Of a stretch of DNA of 64,000 bases, positions 54,434-63,880 are shown one piece after another (position 1 is the first letter of the stretch; every line of letters begins with the position of its first letter). Source of the stretch: Pseudomonas sp. UBA5706. GTDB taxonomy: Bacteria; Pseudomonadota; Gammaproteobacteria; Pseudomonadales; Pseudomonadaceae. The notes beneath the pieces were generated by a model. The model did no database searches, had not been told where the DNA came from, and was given only the letters and a program-made list of their open reading frames with translations. Both the position numbers and the translations under genes were made by a program. The stretch covers positions 54,267 through 118,266 of the forward strand of contig NZ_DIHC01000036.1 in the NCBI RefSeq assembly GCF_002419965.1, given 5' to 3'.

Positions 54434-55935
54434 AGCTTAAGTTGAACCCTTTGATGGCGGCCGGGCTCGGCCTGGGCTTCACCCTGATCTGGGCTACGCC
54501 GACATTGGCAGCCTTGACCGATACACAGAATTTCGGCATCGAAGTGAAAGTCACTGGCCAGACCGAAGGTGACACTGACCTTGGCACCCGCAGTGGCGGT
54601 AAGGTCAACGGCATCGGCCTGGACTTGCGACCATGGATGTACGGCCAATGGGGCAACTGGAGCGCGTATGCCATGGGTCAGGTGGTGACGGCTACCGATA
54701 CCATCCAGACCGACCCGCTGGATCAGCAAGTCACCGATGCCAATGGTCAGACCTCGCAACGCAGTAAAAGCACCTCCAGCAGCCGTGAGGTGGATGACAG
54801 CTATGCGGCCCTGCGTGAATTCTGGGTCGGCTACAGCGGTTTCACGCCCTACCCCGGTGAAATCCTCAAATTCGGCCGTCAGCGTTTGCGCAATGATGAC
54901 GGTCAGTGGCACGACACCAACATCGAAGCGCTGAACTGGATGTTCGATACCACGCTGCTCAAGGCAGAAGTGGGCGCTGCACAACGGTTCAGCGAATACC
55001 GCACCGACCTCACCCAACTGTCGGCCCAGGACAAGGATCGTCAGCACCTGTTCGGCGATGTGGCTTACCAGTGGACACCGGGCCAGTGGGCCGGCGTGCG
55101 TGCCCACTACAGCCACGACGGCGGCAGCCTCAAACGCCAGGGCGAGGCCATCGACGATCTGGACAAGACCTCCCGTGGCGACCTGACCTGGCTGGGGATT
55201 CAGGCCAACAGCGACGCCTACAACTTTCGCAACCTGAACACCGTCAATTATTGGGGCAGCCTGACCTGGTTGACCGGCAATCGTGACCGCCTGGGAACGA
55301 CATATGACGCGACTGCCGATCAGTACGTGGCGGGCACCAGGAACAACGAAAGCGTCAATGGCTGGGCCACCGATCTGGGTCTTCGTTTCCGTCTCGATCC
55401 GATGTGGCAAGTGGGCGGCGCCTACTCCCGCGCCAGCAAGAACTACGAGCAGAACGGGTTAGAAACCAACCGTTCGAACTGGACCGGTACCCGCTCGCGG
55501 ATTCACCGCTTTGGCGAGGCTTTCCAGGGCGAAATGGCCAACGTGGAATCCGGCTCGCTGTTTACCTCCTGGCAGATGCAGGATGACTACGATGCATCGC
55601 TGATCTACCACAAGTTCCGGCGCGTAGACGGTCACTCAGGGATTGGCGGTTCAGGGCTCAATCCAGTCAGCCAAAACGTCGATGCCGATGGCGTCAGCAG
55701 TCTGGATTCCCTGCCGCTGGAAGACGGCCGCAAGGACCTGGGTCAGGAAATGGACCTGGTGCTCACCAAGTACTTCAAACAAGGCCTGCTGCCCGCTTCG
55801 GTGAGCCAGTCCTTCGACGAACCGTCGGCGCTGATTCGTCTGCGCGCAGGCGTGTTCAAGCCAGGCGATGCGTACCACAGCGGTGTCGACGACTACATGC
55901 ACCGCGCCATCGTCGACGTCATCTGGCGCTTCTGA
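54430..55935 (+). CDS. algE: Alginate outer-membrane export porin AlgE
   Basis: Eighteen-stranded outer-membrane channel that exports alginate. It has 501 residues. The signal peptide (LMAAGLGLGFTLIWATPTLA) is followed by alternating beta-strand sequence and a final strand ending AIVDVIWRF with the C-terminal phenylalanine. Arginine- and lysine-rich stretches in the barrel fit a polyanion channel. It is coupled to algK through a 4-bp overlap. Confidence 0.96.
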   Translation: MKLKLNPLMAAGLGLGFTLIWATPTLAALTDTQNFGIEVKVTGQTEGDTDLGTRSGGKVNGIGLDLRPWMYGQWGNWSAYAMGQVVTATDTIQTDPLDQQVTDANGQTSQRSKSTSSSREVDDSYAALREFWVGYSGFTPYPGEILKFGRQRLRNDDGQWHDTNIEALNWMFDTTLLKAEVGAAQRFSEYRTDLTQLSAQDKDRQHLFGDVAYQWTPGQWAGVRAHYSHDGGSLKRQGEAIDDLDKTSRGDLTWLGIQANSDAYNFRNLNTVNYWGSLTWLTGNRDRLGTTYDATADQYVAGTRNNESVNGWATDLGLRFRLDPMWQVGGAYSRASKNYEQNGLETNRSNWTGTRSRIHRFGEAFQGEMANVESGSLFTSWQMQDDYDASLIYHKFRRVDGHSGIGGSGLNPVSQNVDADGVSSLDSLPLEDGRKDLGQEMDLVLTKYFKQGLLPASVSQSFDEPSALIRLRAGVFKPGDAYHSGVDDYMHRAIVDVIWRF

Positions 55936-55962
55936 TGCAAGCCGCGATAGGAGTGCAATGAC

Positions 55963-57618
55963 ATGAACAGCCAAGCAAACAGTTTGCGGCGCTTGACCGG
56001 GCCTCGTGCCTGGCCCCATGCGCTGCTGGAAAGCGCCGTGCTCAGCAGCGCGCTGCTGCTGGCCAGCACCGCGGCGGTGGCCAACACCGCGCTGCCCTTG
56101 CATACACCCGCCGCCGCAACCGCCGCGCAACCGGCCGGTAGCGAGGAAGTGGTCAAAGGCCTGCATCAGGCCAAAACCTACACCGTCAGCAGCCCGGACG
56201 CCGCGCCGTTGAAGATGGACAAGCCCAAGCTGCCGAACCTGTCGGGCTACACCCAGCAGGCCATGCAGAAGAAGATCGTACGCAGTAAGGCGGCCAAGGT
56301 TTCGATCCGTCGCATGATGCAGGAAGACGCGCTGAAGGAGTTCATCGGCGGCGATAACAAGATGGAAGAATGGGTGGCCCGACAGCACGGTATCCCCCAG
56401 GCGATCTTTGTCGAAGACGGCTACATGACCCTTCAGGACCTGGCGAAAAAGGTGCCTAAACAGTACCTGAGCGAGACCTCACCGGGCGTTTACCTGGCGC
56501 GTCTGCCCATCGTGATCGGCAAGAAAGGCATCTTCGAAGTCGACAAAAAAACCGTCGAGCTGCGCCTGTCTCAGGAAGCCGGCGCGTTTCTGGTCAATGA
56601 CAACCAGCTGTTCATGGCCGACACCAGGCTGACCGGCTGGAGCGAGAAAGCCAACGCTGCGTCCACCTTCAAGGCGCCAAAGGAATTCCGTCCGTTCCTG
56701 CTGGCCTGGGGCGGTACCCAGACCTACATGTTCAACACCAAGGTAGCGAGCCTGGGCTACAACAACAGCAAGTCGTACGGGGTCAGTATTTCCCAATACA
56801 CGCCGAACATGAAGGCGCAGATGAACCGTCCGGAACCGACTGGCTGGATCGTCAATTCCGAGTTCTCGGACATGTGGTACGGCTTCTACTGCTATGAAAC
56901 CCGCGACTTCGTGGTCAAGAGCAACACTTACCACGACAACATCATCTATGGCATCGACCCTCACGACCGTTCACACGGTCTGATCATCGCCGAGAACACG
57001 GTGTACGGAACGCGGAAAAAGCACGGGATCATCATCTCCCGCGAGGTGAACGACAGCTTCATCATCAACAACAAGAGCTACGAGAACCACCTCTCCGGCA
57101 TCGTGCTTGACCGTAACAGCGTGAACAACCTGGTGGCCTACAACGAGATCTACCGCAACCACACCGACGGCATCACGCTGTATGAAAGCGCCGACAACCT
57201 GCTGTGGGGCAACCGCGTGTTCGCCAACAAACGCCACGGCATCCGGGTTCGCAACAGCACCAACATCAAGCTGTACGAGAACCTGGCCATTGGTAACGGC
57301 CTGATGGGCGTCTATGGCCACATCAAGGACCTCTCCAATACCGACCGCGATTTCAAGCTTGATCCGTTCGACGCCGAGGTGTCGATGATCATGGTCGGTG
57401 GCGAACTGACCTCCAACGGTTCCGGCCCGCTGTCCATCGACTCGCCGCTAAGCGTTGAGCTGTACAAGGTGTCGATGCTGGCACCGAGCAAGACCACCGG
57501 CATCAGCTTCAACGGCGTACTGGGCGAGCGTCAGGATGAAATCCTCGATCTGCTGGTGCGCCAACAAAAAGCCGTGTTGATCGACCCGGTCGAAAGCCAG
57601 AAACAACTCCGGGACTGA
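55963..57618 (+). CDS. algG: Mannuronan C5-epimerase AlgG
   Basis: Periplasmic enzyme that converts mannuronate to guluronate in the polymer, and part of the protective export scaffold. It has 551 residues with an N-terminal export segment (SAVLSSALLLASTAAVA) and a right-handed beta-helix of CASH repeats (about 300-460). The catalytic motif DPHD is at 332-335 in IYGIDPHDRSHG. The early region 60-230 is the less conserved N-terminal domain. All key features are present, so the polymer should contain guluronate. Confidence 0.96.
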   Translation: MNSQANSLRRLTGPRAWPHALLESAVLSSALLLASTAAVANTALPLHTPAAATAAQPAGSEEVVKGLHQAKTYTVSSPDAAPLKMDKPKLPNLSGYTQQAMQKKIVRSKAAKVSIRRMMQEDALKEFIGGDNKMEEWVARQHGIPQAIFVEDGYMTLQDLAKKVPKQYLSETSPGVYLARLPIVIGKKGIFEVDKKTVELRLSQEAGAFLVNDNQLFMADTRLTGWSEKANAASTFKAPKEFRPFLLAWGGTQTYMFNTKVASLGYNNSKSYGVSISQYTPNMKAQMNRPEPTGWIVNSEFSDMWYGFYCYETRDFVVKSNTYHDNIIYGIDPHDRSHGLIIAENTVYGTRKKHGIIISREVNDSFIINNKSYENHLSGIVLDRNSVNNLVAYNEIYRNHTDGITLYESADNLLWGNRVFANKRHGIRVRNSTNIKLYENLAIGNGLMGVYGHIKDLSNTDRDFKLDPFDAEVSMIMVGGELTSNGSGPLSIDSPLSVELYKVSMLAPSKTTGISFNGVLGERQDEILDLLVRQQKAVLIDPVESQKQLRD

Positions 57619-57631
57619 GGAAGCCATTTCT

Positions 57632-59071
57632 ATGCACGCACATTTGACAAAATTGCTCGGCCTCTCGGGCCTGACCCTCGCACTGTTCGCCGCCAGCAAT
57701 GCTGCGCGTGCCGACGATGCAGCGGCGCCGAGCTTTACCGCCGAGCCTTGCTGCAGCCTGTGCCCCGAAGCGCATGACGAAAAAAACTACGTCACCCGCT
57801 ACCAGCAGAACTTCACCACGCTGGTGCAGGCTCAGGGCGACTGGCTGTTCCGCACCAAGGAAGATTTGCGCACCGAGTTTGATACCACGCCTGAAGGCTA
57901 CCGCCGCATGCAACAGCTGCACGACGCCTTCAAGAGCAAAGGTGTCGAGCTGGTCGTGGTGTATCAGCCAACCCGCGGGCTGGTCGATCGCAACAAGCTG
58001 TTCCCCGCCGAGCGCGACAAGTTCGACTACAACACCGCCTTGCGCAACTACCAGACCATGCTGGGCCGCTTCGCGAAAATGGGTTACACCGTGCCCGACC
58101 TGTCGCCGTTGACCAACGAGCAACAGGCGCACGATTTCTACTTCCGTGGCGACCAGCACTGGACCCCTTACGGTGCCGAGCGCACGGCAAAAATCGTCGC
58201 CGAGTCGGTGAAGAAGATGCCGGAGTACGCGAGCATTCCCAAGCGCGAATTCGAGACCCACTTGTCGGGTCGCATGGGCAAGAAGGGCACTCTGCATAAC
58301 ATGGCAGGTCAGTTGTGCGGCACCAGTTACGCGATCCAGTACATGGATCAATTCGAGACCGAACCCAAAGGCGAGGCGGCTGATGGCGACCTTTTTGGCG
58401 ATGCCGGTAACCCGGAAATCACCCTGGTCGGTACCAGTCACAGCGGCAAGAACTACAACTTCGCCGGCTTTCTGCAGCAATACATCGGTGCCGACGTGCT
58501 GAACGTTGCGTTCCCTGGCGGCGGTCTCGAAGGGTCGATGCTGCAGTACCTGGGCAGCGATGACTTCCAGAAACACCCTCCGAAAATTCTCATCTGGGAA
58601 TTTTCGCCTCTGTACCGCCTGGATCAGGAGACCATCTATCGCCAGATGATGTCGCTGCTGGACAACGGTTGCGAGGGCAAACCGGCGCTGATGACCACCA
58701 GCACCACGCTCAAGCCAGGCACCAACGAGCTGTTGGTCAATGGCAAAAACGGCATCAAGGATGTGCGCAACGGTAGTAATCAGATCGACATCAAGTTCGC
58801 CGACACCTCGGTGAAAACCCTTCAGGCGCGCCTGTGGTACATGAACGGCCGCCACGAAGACCTGAAGATCGAAAAACCTGAAACATCTGAAACCGACGGG
58901 CGCTTCTCCTTCGAACTGCGCGATGACAAAGACTGGGCCGACCAGCAATTGCTCGCACTGGAAGTGCAGGGTCCGGAAGCGGGCGCTGCGCCACAGCAGG
59001 TCGAAGCGAAAGTATGCAAACGCAACGTGTTCCCGAATGTCGCGCATCAAGCCGCGCAAGCCGGGTTATGA
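57632..59071 (+). CDS. algX: Alginate O-acetyltransferase / scaffold AlgX
   Basis: Periplasmic SGNH-like acetyltransferase that acetylates mannuronate and belongs to the secretion complex. It has 479 residues. The signal peptide ends near AARA-DDA. The catalytic residues align by number with P. aeruginosa AlgX: D174 and H176 in GDQHWTPYG and S269 in GTSHSGKNYNF. The C-terminal carbohydrate-binding module begins near residue 350. It is 13 bp after algG. Confidence 0.96.
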   Translation: MHAHLTKLLGLSGLTLALFAASNAARADDAAAPSFTAEPCCSLCPEAHDEKNYVTRYQQNFTTLVQAQGDWLFRTKEDLRTEFDTTPEGYRRMQQLHDAFKSKGVELVVVYQPTRGLVDRNKLFPAERDKFDYNTALRNYQTMLGRFAKMGYTVPDLSPLTNEQQAHDFYFRGDQHWTPYGAERTAKIVAESVKKMPEYASIPKREFETHLSGRMGKKGTLHNMAGQLCGTSYAIQYMDQFETEPKGEAADGDLFGDAGNPEITLVGTSHSGKNYNFAGFLQQYIGADVLNVAFPGGGLEGSMLQYLGSDDFQKHPPKILIWEFSPLYRLDQETIYRQMMSLLDNGCEGKPALMTTSTTLKPGTNELLVNGKNGIKDVRNGSNQIDIKFADTSVKTLQARLWYMNGRHEDLKIEKPETSETDGRFSFELRDDKDWADQQLLALEVQGPEAGAAPQQVEAKVCKRNVFPNVAHQAAQAGL

Positions 59072-59078
59072 GGCTCCT

Positions 59079-60218
59079 ATGCACACTCCAAAACTGATGC
59101 TCCCCACCCTTGTGTCACTGGCCATGTTGTCCGTGTCTGCGTGCTCCAGCGCCAACACCCCTACAGGGTCGACACTGGTGCCGCCGAAGGGCTATTACGA
59201 AAGCGTCGAGAAATACAAAAGCGGCGAAAACAAGTTCACTTGCGATGCCACGCCGCAGCCCTACACCGGCTCGCTGCAGTTTCGCAGTAAGTACGAGGGC
59301 TCGGACAAGGCTCGCGCTACGCTGAACGTGGCCTCGGAACAAGCCTTCCGCGACACCACCAAGGACATCACCACCATGGAACGCAACACCAGCAAAGTGG
59401 TGATGCAGTACATGCGTGATGGTCGTCCCGAACAGCTGGACTGCGCGCTAGGCATGCTCACCACCTGGGCCAAGGCCGATGCGCTGGAGTCCAAGGACTT
59501 CAACCATACCGGCAAGTCGATGCGCAAATGGGCGCTGGGCAGCATGTCCTCCTCCTACCTGCGCCTGAAGTTCTCCGAATCGCATCCGCTTGCGACTCGT
59601 CAGCAGGATGCTCAGGTGATCGAGGCCTGGTTCAGCAAGCTCGCCGATCAGGTCGTCAGCGACTGGAACAACCTGCCGCTGGACAAGACCAACAACCACT
59701 CGTACTGGGCAGCCTGGTCGGTGATGTCCACAGCGGTGGCTACCAACCGCAAGGACCTGTTCGACTGGTCGGTAAAAGAATTCAAGGTCGCGGCCAATCA
59801 GGTCGACTCGCAAGGCTTTTTGCCTAACGAACTCAAGCGCAGGCAGCGCGCTCTGGCCTACCACAACTACGCCCTGCCGCCGCTGGCGATGATCGCCAGT
59901 TTCGCCCAGGCCAACGGGGTGGATCTGCGTCCTGAAAACAACGGCGCGCTCAAGCGCCTGGGTGATCGGGTGCTGGCCGGGGTCAAGGATTCAGGCAATG
60001 AATTCCAGGCCCGGGATGGCCAGAAGCAGGACATGACCGATCTTAAGACCGACATGAAATTCGCCTGGCTGGAACCCTACTGCTCGCTCTACGACTGCAG
60101 CCCAGACGTGCTCAATGACAAGCACAGGATGCAGCCGTTCAAGAACTTCCGGTTGGGCGGCGACATGACCCGCACGTATGACCCCAGTCATGAGAAAGGC
60201 GACAAAGGCGGGTCCTGA
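59079..60218 (+). CDS. algL: Alginate lyase AlgL
   Basis: Periplasmic polysaccharide lyase family 5 enzyme that clears stray alginate. It has 379 residues. Active-site segments are FNHTGKSMRKWALGSM, NNHSYWAAW with H207, KRRQRALAYHNYALPPL with the catalytic Tyr and Arg, and FKNFRLGGDMTRTYDP. The N-terminal signal ends LSVSACSSANTPTGS, a VSAC lipobox rather than the usual AxA cleavage site I recall for AlgL, so this copy may be lipid-anchored. The start ATG at 59079 is 7 bp after algX. Confidence 0.95.
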   Translation: MHTPKLMLPTLVSLAMLSVSACSSANTPTGSTLVPPKGYYESVEKYKSGENKFTCDATPQPYTGSLQFRSKYEGSDKARATLNVASEQAFRDTTKDITTMERNTSKVVMQYMRDGRPEQLDCALGMLTTWAKADALESKDFNHTGKSMRKWALGSMSSSYLRLKFSESHPLATRQQDAQVIEAWFSKLADQVVSDWNNLPLDKTNNHSYWAAWSVMSTAVATNRKDLFDWSVKEFKVAANQVDSQGFLPNELKRRQRALAYHNYALPPLAMIASFAQANGVDLRPENNGALKRLGDRVLAGVKDSGNEFQARDGQKQDMTDLKTDMKFAWLEPYCSLYDCSPDVLNDKHRMQPFKNFRLGGDMTRTYDPSHEKGDKGGS

Positions 60219-60227
60219 TTCGGTGAC

Positions 60228-60339
60228 GTGATCGTGCCCACGCCCTGCGTCGGCACGCATCTGACGACGCTGCGCGTCAGCATCAGTAGGCGCAGAGCGT
60301 CAGGGGATGCATTCCCCCGCAGAGCGCGGAAACGATCAC
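60228..60339. repeat. Palindromic extragenic element within the alginate operon (algL-algI)
   Basis: GTGATCGTGCCCACGCCCTG at the left end is mirrored by CAGAGCGCGGAAACGATCAC at the right end, with GACGCTGCGCGTC and GCGCAGAGCGTC inner stems. It resembles a roughly 110-bp repeat common in fluorescent pseudomonads with GTGGGAACGATCA ends. It fills half of the algL-algI gap. Confidence 0.7.
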
Positions 60340-60433
60340 GCACGGGTCGTCGCAGATAGGTTTGACCCCTCCATTTGCAGGGGGGGTTTGGGGGGGCTTC
60401 GGCTCTCGATGTTGGACAAACGGAGAGATAAGG

Positions 60434-61999
60434 ATGGTTTTCTCATCCAACGTGTTCCTGTTCCTGTTCTTGCCGGTTTTTCTCGGCTTGTACTACTTGA
60501 GCGGGCAACGCTATCGCAACCTGCTGCTGCTGGTGGCCAGCTACGTGTTTTATGCATGGTGGCGAGTGGACTTCCTGGCGCTGTTTGCAGGTGTGACGCT
60601 GTGGAACTACTGGATCGGCCTGCGCGTGGGTGCAGCCGGGGTTCGAAGCAAACCCGCGCAGCGCTGGTTGCTGCTGGGGGTCGCGCTCGACCTGTGCATC
60701 CTGGGTTATTTCAAATACGCCAATTTCGGCGTGGACAGCATTAACGCGATCATGACCTCGTTCGGTCTTGAGCCGTTTATCCTCACCCACGTACTGTTGC
60801 CGATCGGGATCTCGTTCTACATCTTCGAGTCCATCAGCTACATCATCGACGTTTACCGGGGTGATACGCCTGCGACGCGCAACCTGATCGACTTCGCGGC
60901 ATTCGTGGCGATCTTCCCGCACCTGATTGCCGGCCCGGTACTGCGGTTTCGCGACCTGGCCGATCAGTTCAACAACCGCACGCACACCCTGGACAAGTTC
61001 TCCGAGGGAATCACTCGATTTATGCAGGGCTTCATCAAGAAGGTGTTCATTGCCGACACCCTGGCCGTGCTGGCAGACCACTGCTTCGCCCTGCAAGCGC
61101 CCACCACGGGCGACGCCTGGCTCGGCGCACTGGCCTACACCGCGCAGCTGTACTTTGACTTCTCGGGCTACAGCGACATGGCCATCGGCCTGGGCTTGAT
61201 GATGGGTTTCCGCTTCATGGAAAACTTCAAGCAGCCATACGTCAGCCAGTCGATCACCGAATTCTGGCGTCGCTGGCACATCAGCCTTTCGACCTGGTTG
61301 CGCGATTACCTGTACATCACCTTGGGCGGCAATCGCCGCGGCAAGGTTGCGACCTACCGCAACCTGTTCCTGACCATGCTGCTGGGTGGCCTGTGGCACG
61401 GTGCCAATATTACCTACATCGTCTGGGGTGCCTGGCACGGTGTGTGGCTGGCGATCGAAAAAGCGCTGGGCATCAACACCACACCACGCACCTTCAACGT
61501 GGTTCGCTGGGCCTTCACCTTCCTGCTGGTGGTGATGGGCTGGGTGATCTTCCGTGCCGAAAACCTGCACGTTGCCGCCCGCATGTACGGCGCGATGTTC
61601 AGCTTCAGCGACTGGCAGCTTTCGGACCTCAACCGCGCCAGCATCACCGGTTTGCAGGTTGCGACCCTGATCGTGGCGTACATCACCCTGGCCTTCTTCG
61701 GCCTGCGTGATTTCTACAAGAACCGCGCGCCGGCCAAGCCTAAAAGTGATCTGGCTGTGCAGGCCGACGGTCCAGCCTCTGCCGAGCCAGGCCTGATCAA
61801 GGCCGTGCCAGGCGACAAACCGGGCAGCATTCATCAACCGGGTTATATCGTCGGCACCGAAGCGCAGGTGCAACCTGCCTACTGGACCGCCGATTGGTCG
61901 CGCTACGTCATGCGTGCCCTGATCCTGCTGATGTTCGTGGCTTCGATTCTCAAACTCTCGGCGGCCAGCTTCTCGCCGTTCCTGTACTTCCAATTCTGA
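60434..61999 (+). CDS. algI: Alginate O-acetylation MBOAT protein AlgI
   Basis: Multi-pass inner-membrane O-acyltransferase that moves acetyl groups across the membrane for AlgJ and AlgX. It has 521 residues from the ATG at 60434. The MBOAT core includes FWRRWHISLSTWLRDYLYI and the catalytic H322 in GGLWHGANITYIVWG. A loop of about 70 residues near the C-terminus (about 438-490) is longer and less conserved. The upstream 215-bp gap is the widest between coding genes in the operon. Confidence 0.96.
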   Translation: MVFSSNVFLFLFLPVFLGLYYLSGQRYRNLLLLVASYVFYAWWRVDFLALFAGVTLWNYWIGLRVGAAGVRSKPAQRWLLLGVALDLCILGYFKYANFGVDSINAIMTSFGLEPFILTHVLLPIGISFYIFESISYIIDVYRGDTPATRNLIDFAAFVAIFPHLIAGPVLRFRDLADQFNNRTHTLDKFSEGITRFMQGFIKKVFIADTLAVLADHCFALQAPTTGDAWLGALAYTAQLYFDFSGYSDMAIGLGLMMGFRFMENFKQPYVSQSITEFWRRWHISLSTWLRDYLYITLGGNRRGKVATYRNLFLTMLLGGLWHGANITYIVWGAWHGVWLAIEKALGINTTPRTFNVVRWAFTFLLVVMGWVIFRAENLHVAARMYGAMFSFSDWQLSDLNRASITGLQVATLIVAYITLAFFGLRDFYKNRAPAKPKSDLAVQADGPASAEPGLIKAVPGDKPGSIHQPGYIVGTEAQVQPAYWTADWSRYVMRALILLMFVASILKLSAASFSPFLYFQF

Positions 62000-62009
62000 G
62001 GAGCCTGAC

Positions 62010-63185
62010 ATGACCCGTTCATTACGTTTCCTCTACATCTTCCTGTTCCTGGCGATCCTGCTGGTCCTGGGCCTGTGGTCGCTGCGCAGCTTCATCAGTT
62101 TCTCGACATCGAAAGAAACCACGGTGCTCAACGGTCACTGGACCAAGGCAGTGGAGACGCGTTACGACGAGCAATTCCCGATCAAGCGCCTGGGCACCAA
62201 CCTCTGGGCTGCGCTGGACTACAAAGTGTTCCACGAAGGTCGTCCAGGAGTGGTGCTTGGCAAGGACCAGTGGCTGTACACCGACGAAGAGTTCGATGCA
62301 GTGGCCAATGGTGAGCAGAATGAAGCCGACAACCTGGCAATCATCCAGGGCGTGCGCGACACCCTGAAGAAACAGGGCACGCAACTGGTGCTGGCGATCG
62401 TTCCGGCCAAGACCCGCCTGTACCCAGAGCACGTAGGCGACAACAAACCGGCTGCACTGCACACCGACCTGTACCAGCAGTTCCACGCGCAGGTCAGTCA
62501 GGCCGGGATCTTTGCGCCTGACCTGCTGGCGCCGCTGCAAAGTGCCAAGGTAAACGGCCAGGTGTTCCTGCGCACCGACACTCACTGGACGCCGATGGGT
62601 GCCCAAGTCGTGGCCGAGCAGTTGGGCGAGGCGATCTCGCAAAAGACCCCGCTGAGCGGCGATCCACAGACGTTCGTCACTGAAGCCAAACCCAGCGCGC
62701 CGTACAAAGGCGACCTGACCAACTTCCTGCCGCTCGATCCGCTGTTTAGCAACCTGTTGCCAAAACCGGACGATCTGCAGCAACGCAGCACCAACCCGGC
62801 CCAGGCCGATGGTGAAAGTGATGACGCGTTGTTCGCGGACAGCTCGGTGGCGGTCGGCCTGGTCGGCACCAGCTACAGCGCCAACCCTAACTGGAACTTC
62901 GCCGGCGCGCTGAAACAGGCGCTGCACAGCGATGTCGTAAATTACGCCGAAGACGGCCACGGCCCGATTCTGCCGATGCTCAAGTATCTGCAGACCGATG
63001 CCTTCAAGAGCAGCCCGCCGCAGGTGCTCATCTGGGAATTCCCGGAGCGTTACCTGCCCGCTCACAACGACCTGACCGAGTTCGATCCACAGTGGATTGC
63101 CGAACTCAAAAAGGCTCGTGACCCTCAACAAAATCTGGCCGTGAACGCCAATCACTCCGAGTCGCCCGACCGGGCGCAAAACTGA
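62010..63185 (+). CDS. algJ: Alginate O-acetylation protein AlgJ
   Basis: Periplasmic SGNH-like acetyltransferase anchored by an N-terminal helix (FLYIFLFLAILLVLGLWSL). It has 391 residues. The catalytic triad matches P. aeruginosa by number: D190 and H192 in RTDTHWTPMG and S288 in GTSYSANPNWN. It is thought to pass acetyl groups from AlgI toward AlgX. It begins 10 bp after algI. Confidence 0.96.
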   Translation: MTRSLRFLYIFLFLAILLVLGLWSLRSFISFSTSKETTVLNGHWTKAVETRYDEQFPIKRLGTNLWAALDYKVFHEGRPGVVLGKDQWLYTDEEFDAVANGEQNEADNLAIIQGVRDTLKKQGTQLVLAIVPAKTRLYPEHVGDNKPAALHTDLYQQFHAQVSQAGIFAPDLLAPLQSAKVNGQVFLRTDTHWTPMGAQVVAEQLGEAISQKTPLSGDPQTFVTEAKPSAPYKGDLTNFLPLDPLFSNLLPKPDDLQQRSTNPAQADGESDDALFADSSVAVGLVGTSYSANPNWNFAGALKQALHSDVVNYAEDGHGPILPMLKYLQTDAFKSSPPQVLIWEFPERYLPAHNDLTEFDPQWIAELKKARDPQQNLAVNANHSESPDRAQN

Positions 63186-63199
63186 GAGGACTACTCAAA

Positions 63200-63880
63200 A
63201 TGACCTTACAGAACCCAACGCCTATGACTGCCCGTAAAACCCAACGCAGCCTTCTGAAAACCTGCGTCCTGGCCGCGAGCCTGGGCCTGGTTTCCCTCTC
63301 GGCCTTCGCCGGTGGTGACGCTGCCCTGTACGGCCCTACTGCGCCGAAAGGCTCGACCTTCGTGCGTGTCTACAACGCCAGCAACGCCGAAGTCAGCGCC
63401 AGCGTCGGCAACACCAGCCTCAACGAAGTCGGCCCGCTGGCCAGCAGTGATTTCAGCTTCATGCCACAAGGCGACTACAGCGCCAAGATCGGCAGCAACA
63501 CGCTGCCGGTGAAACTGGCGAGCGATCACTACTACACCATCGTCAACAACACCTCCGGCGCGCCACAGCTGGTGGAAGAGCCGCCGTTCAAGAACAAGCA
63601 GAAATCCCTGGTTCGCGTGCAGAACCTGAGCGACAAGCCGCTGACCCTGAAAACCGCAGATGGCAAGACCGACGTGGTCAAGGCCGTCTCCGCCAAAGGC
63701 ACTGGCGAGCGCGAAATCAACCCGGTGAAAGTCAGCTTCGCGCTGTTCGACGGTGACAAGAAAGTCAGCGACCTCAAGCCCGTGGCACTGGAACGCGGTG
63801 AAGCGGCCGTGCTGTACATCACCGGCAGCGGCAGCAACCTGTCGCCAGTCTGGGTCAAGCGTCCGACTTCGACACGATAA
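63200..63880 (+). CDS. algF: Alginate O-acetylation protein AlgF
   Basis: Small periplasmic protein of 226 residues required for alginate O-acetylation, apparently as an adaptor. The signal peptide (LLKTCVLAASLGLVSLSAFA) is followed by two beta-sandwich-like halves, with KGSTFVRVYNAS and KSLVRVQNLSDKPL as repeated openings. Start ATG 63200 follows GAGAGGAC; an ATG at 63224 is possible. It is the last complete gene here. algA is expected next, beyond the window. Confidence 0.95.
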   Translation: MTLQNPTPMTARKTQRSLLKTCVLAASLGLVSLSAFAGGDAALYGPTAPKGSTFVRVYNASNAEVSASVGNTSLNEVGPLASSDFSFMPQGDYSAKIGSNTLPVKLASDHYYTIVNNTSGAPQLVEEPPFKNKQKSLVRVQNLSDKPLTLKTADGKTDVVKAVSAKGTGEREINPVKVSFALFDGDKKVSDLKPVALERGEAAVLYITGSGSNLSPVWVKRPTSTR

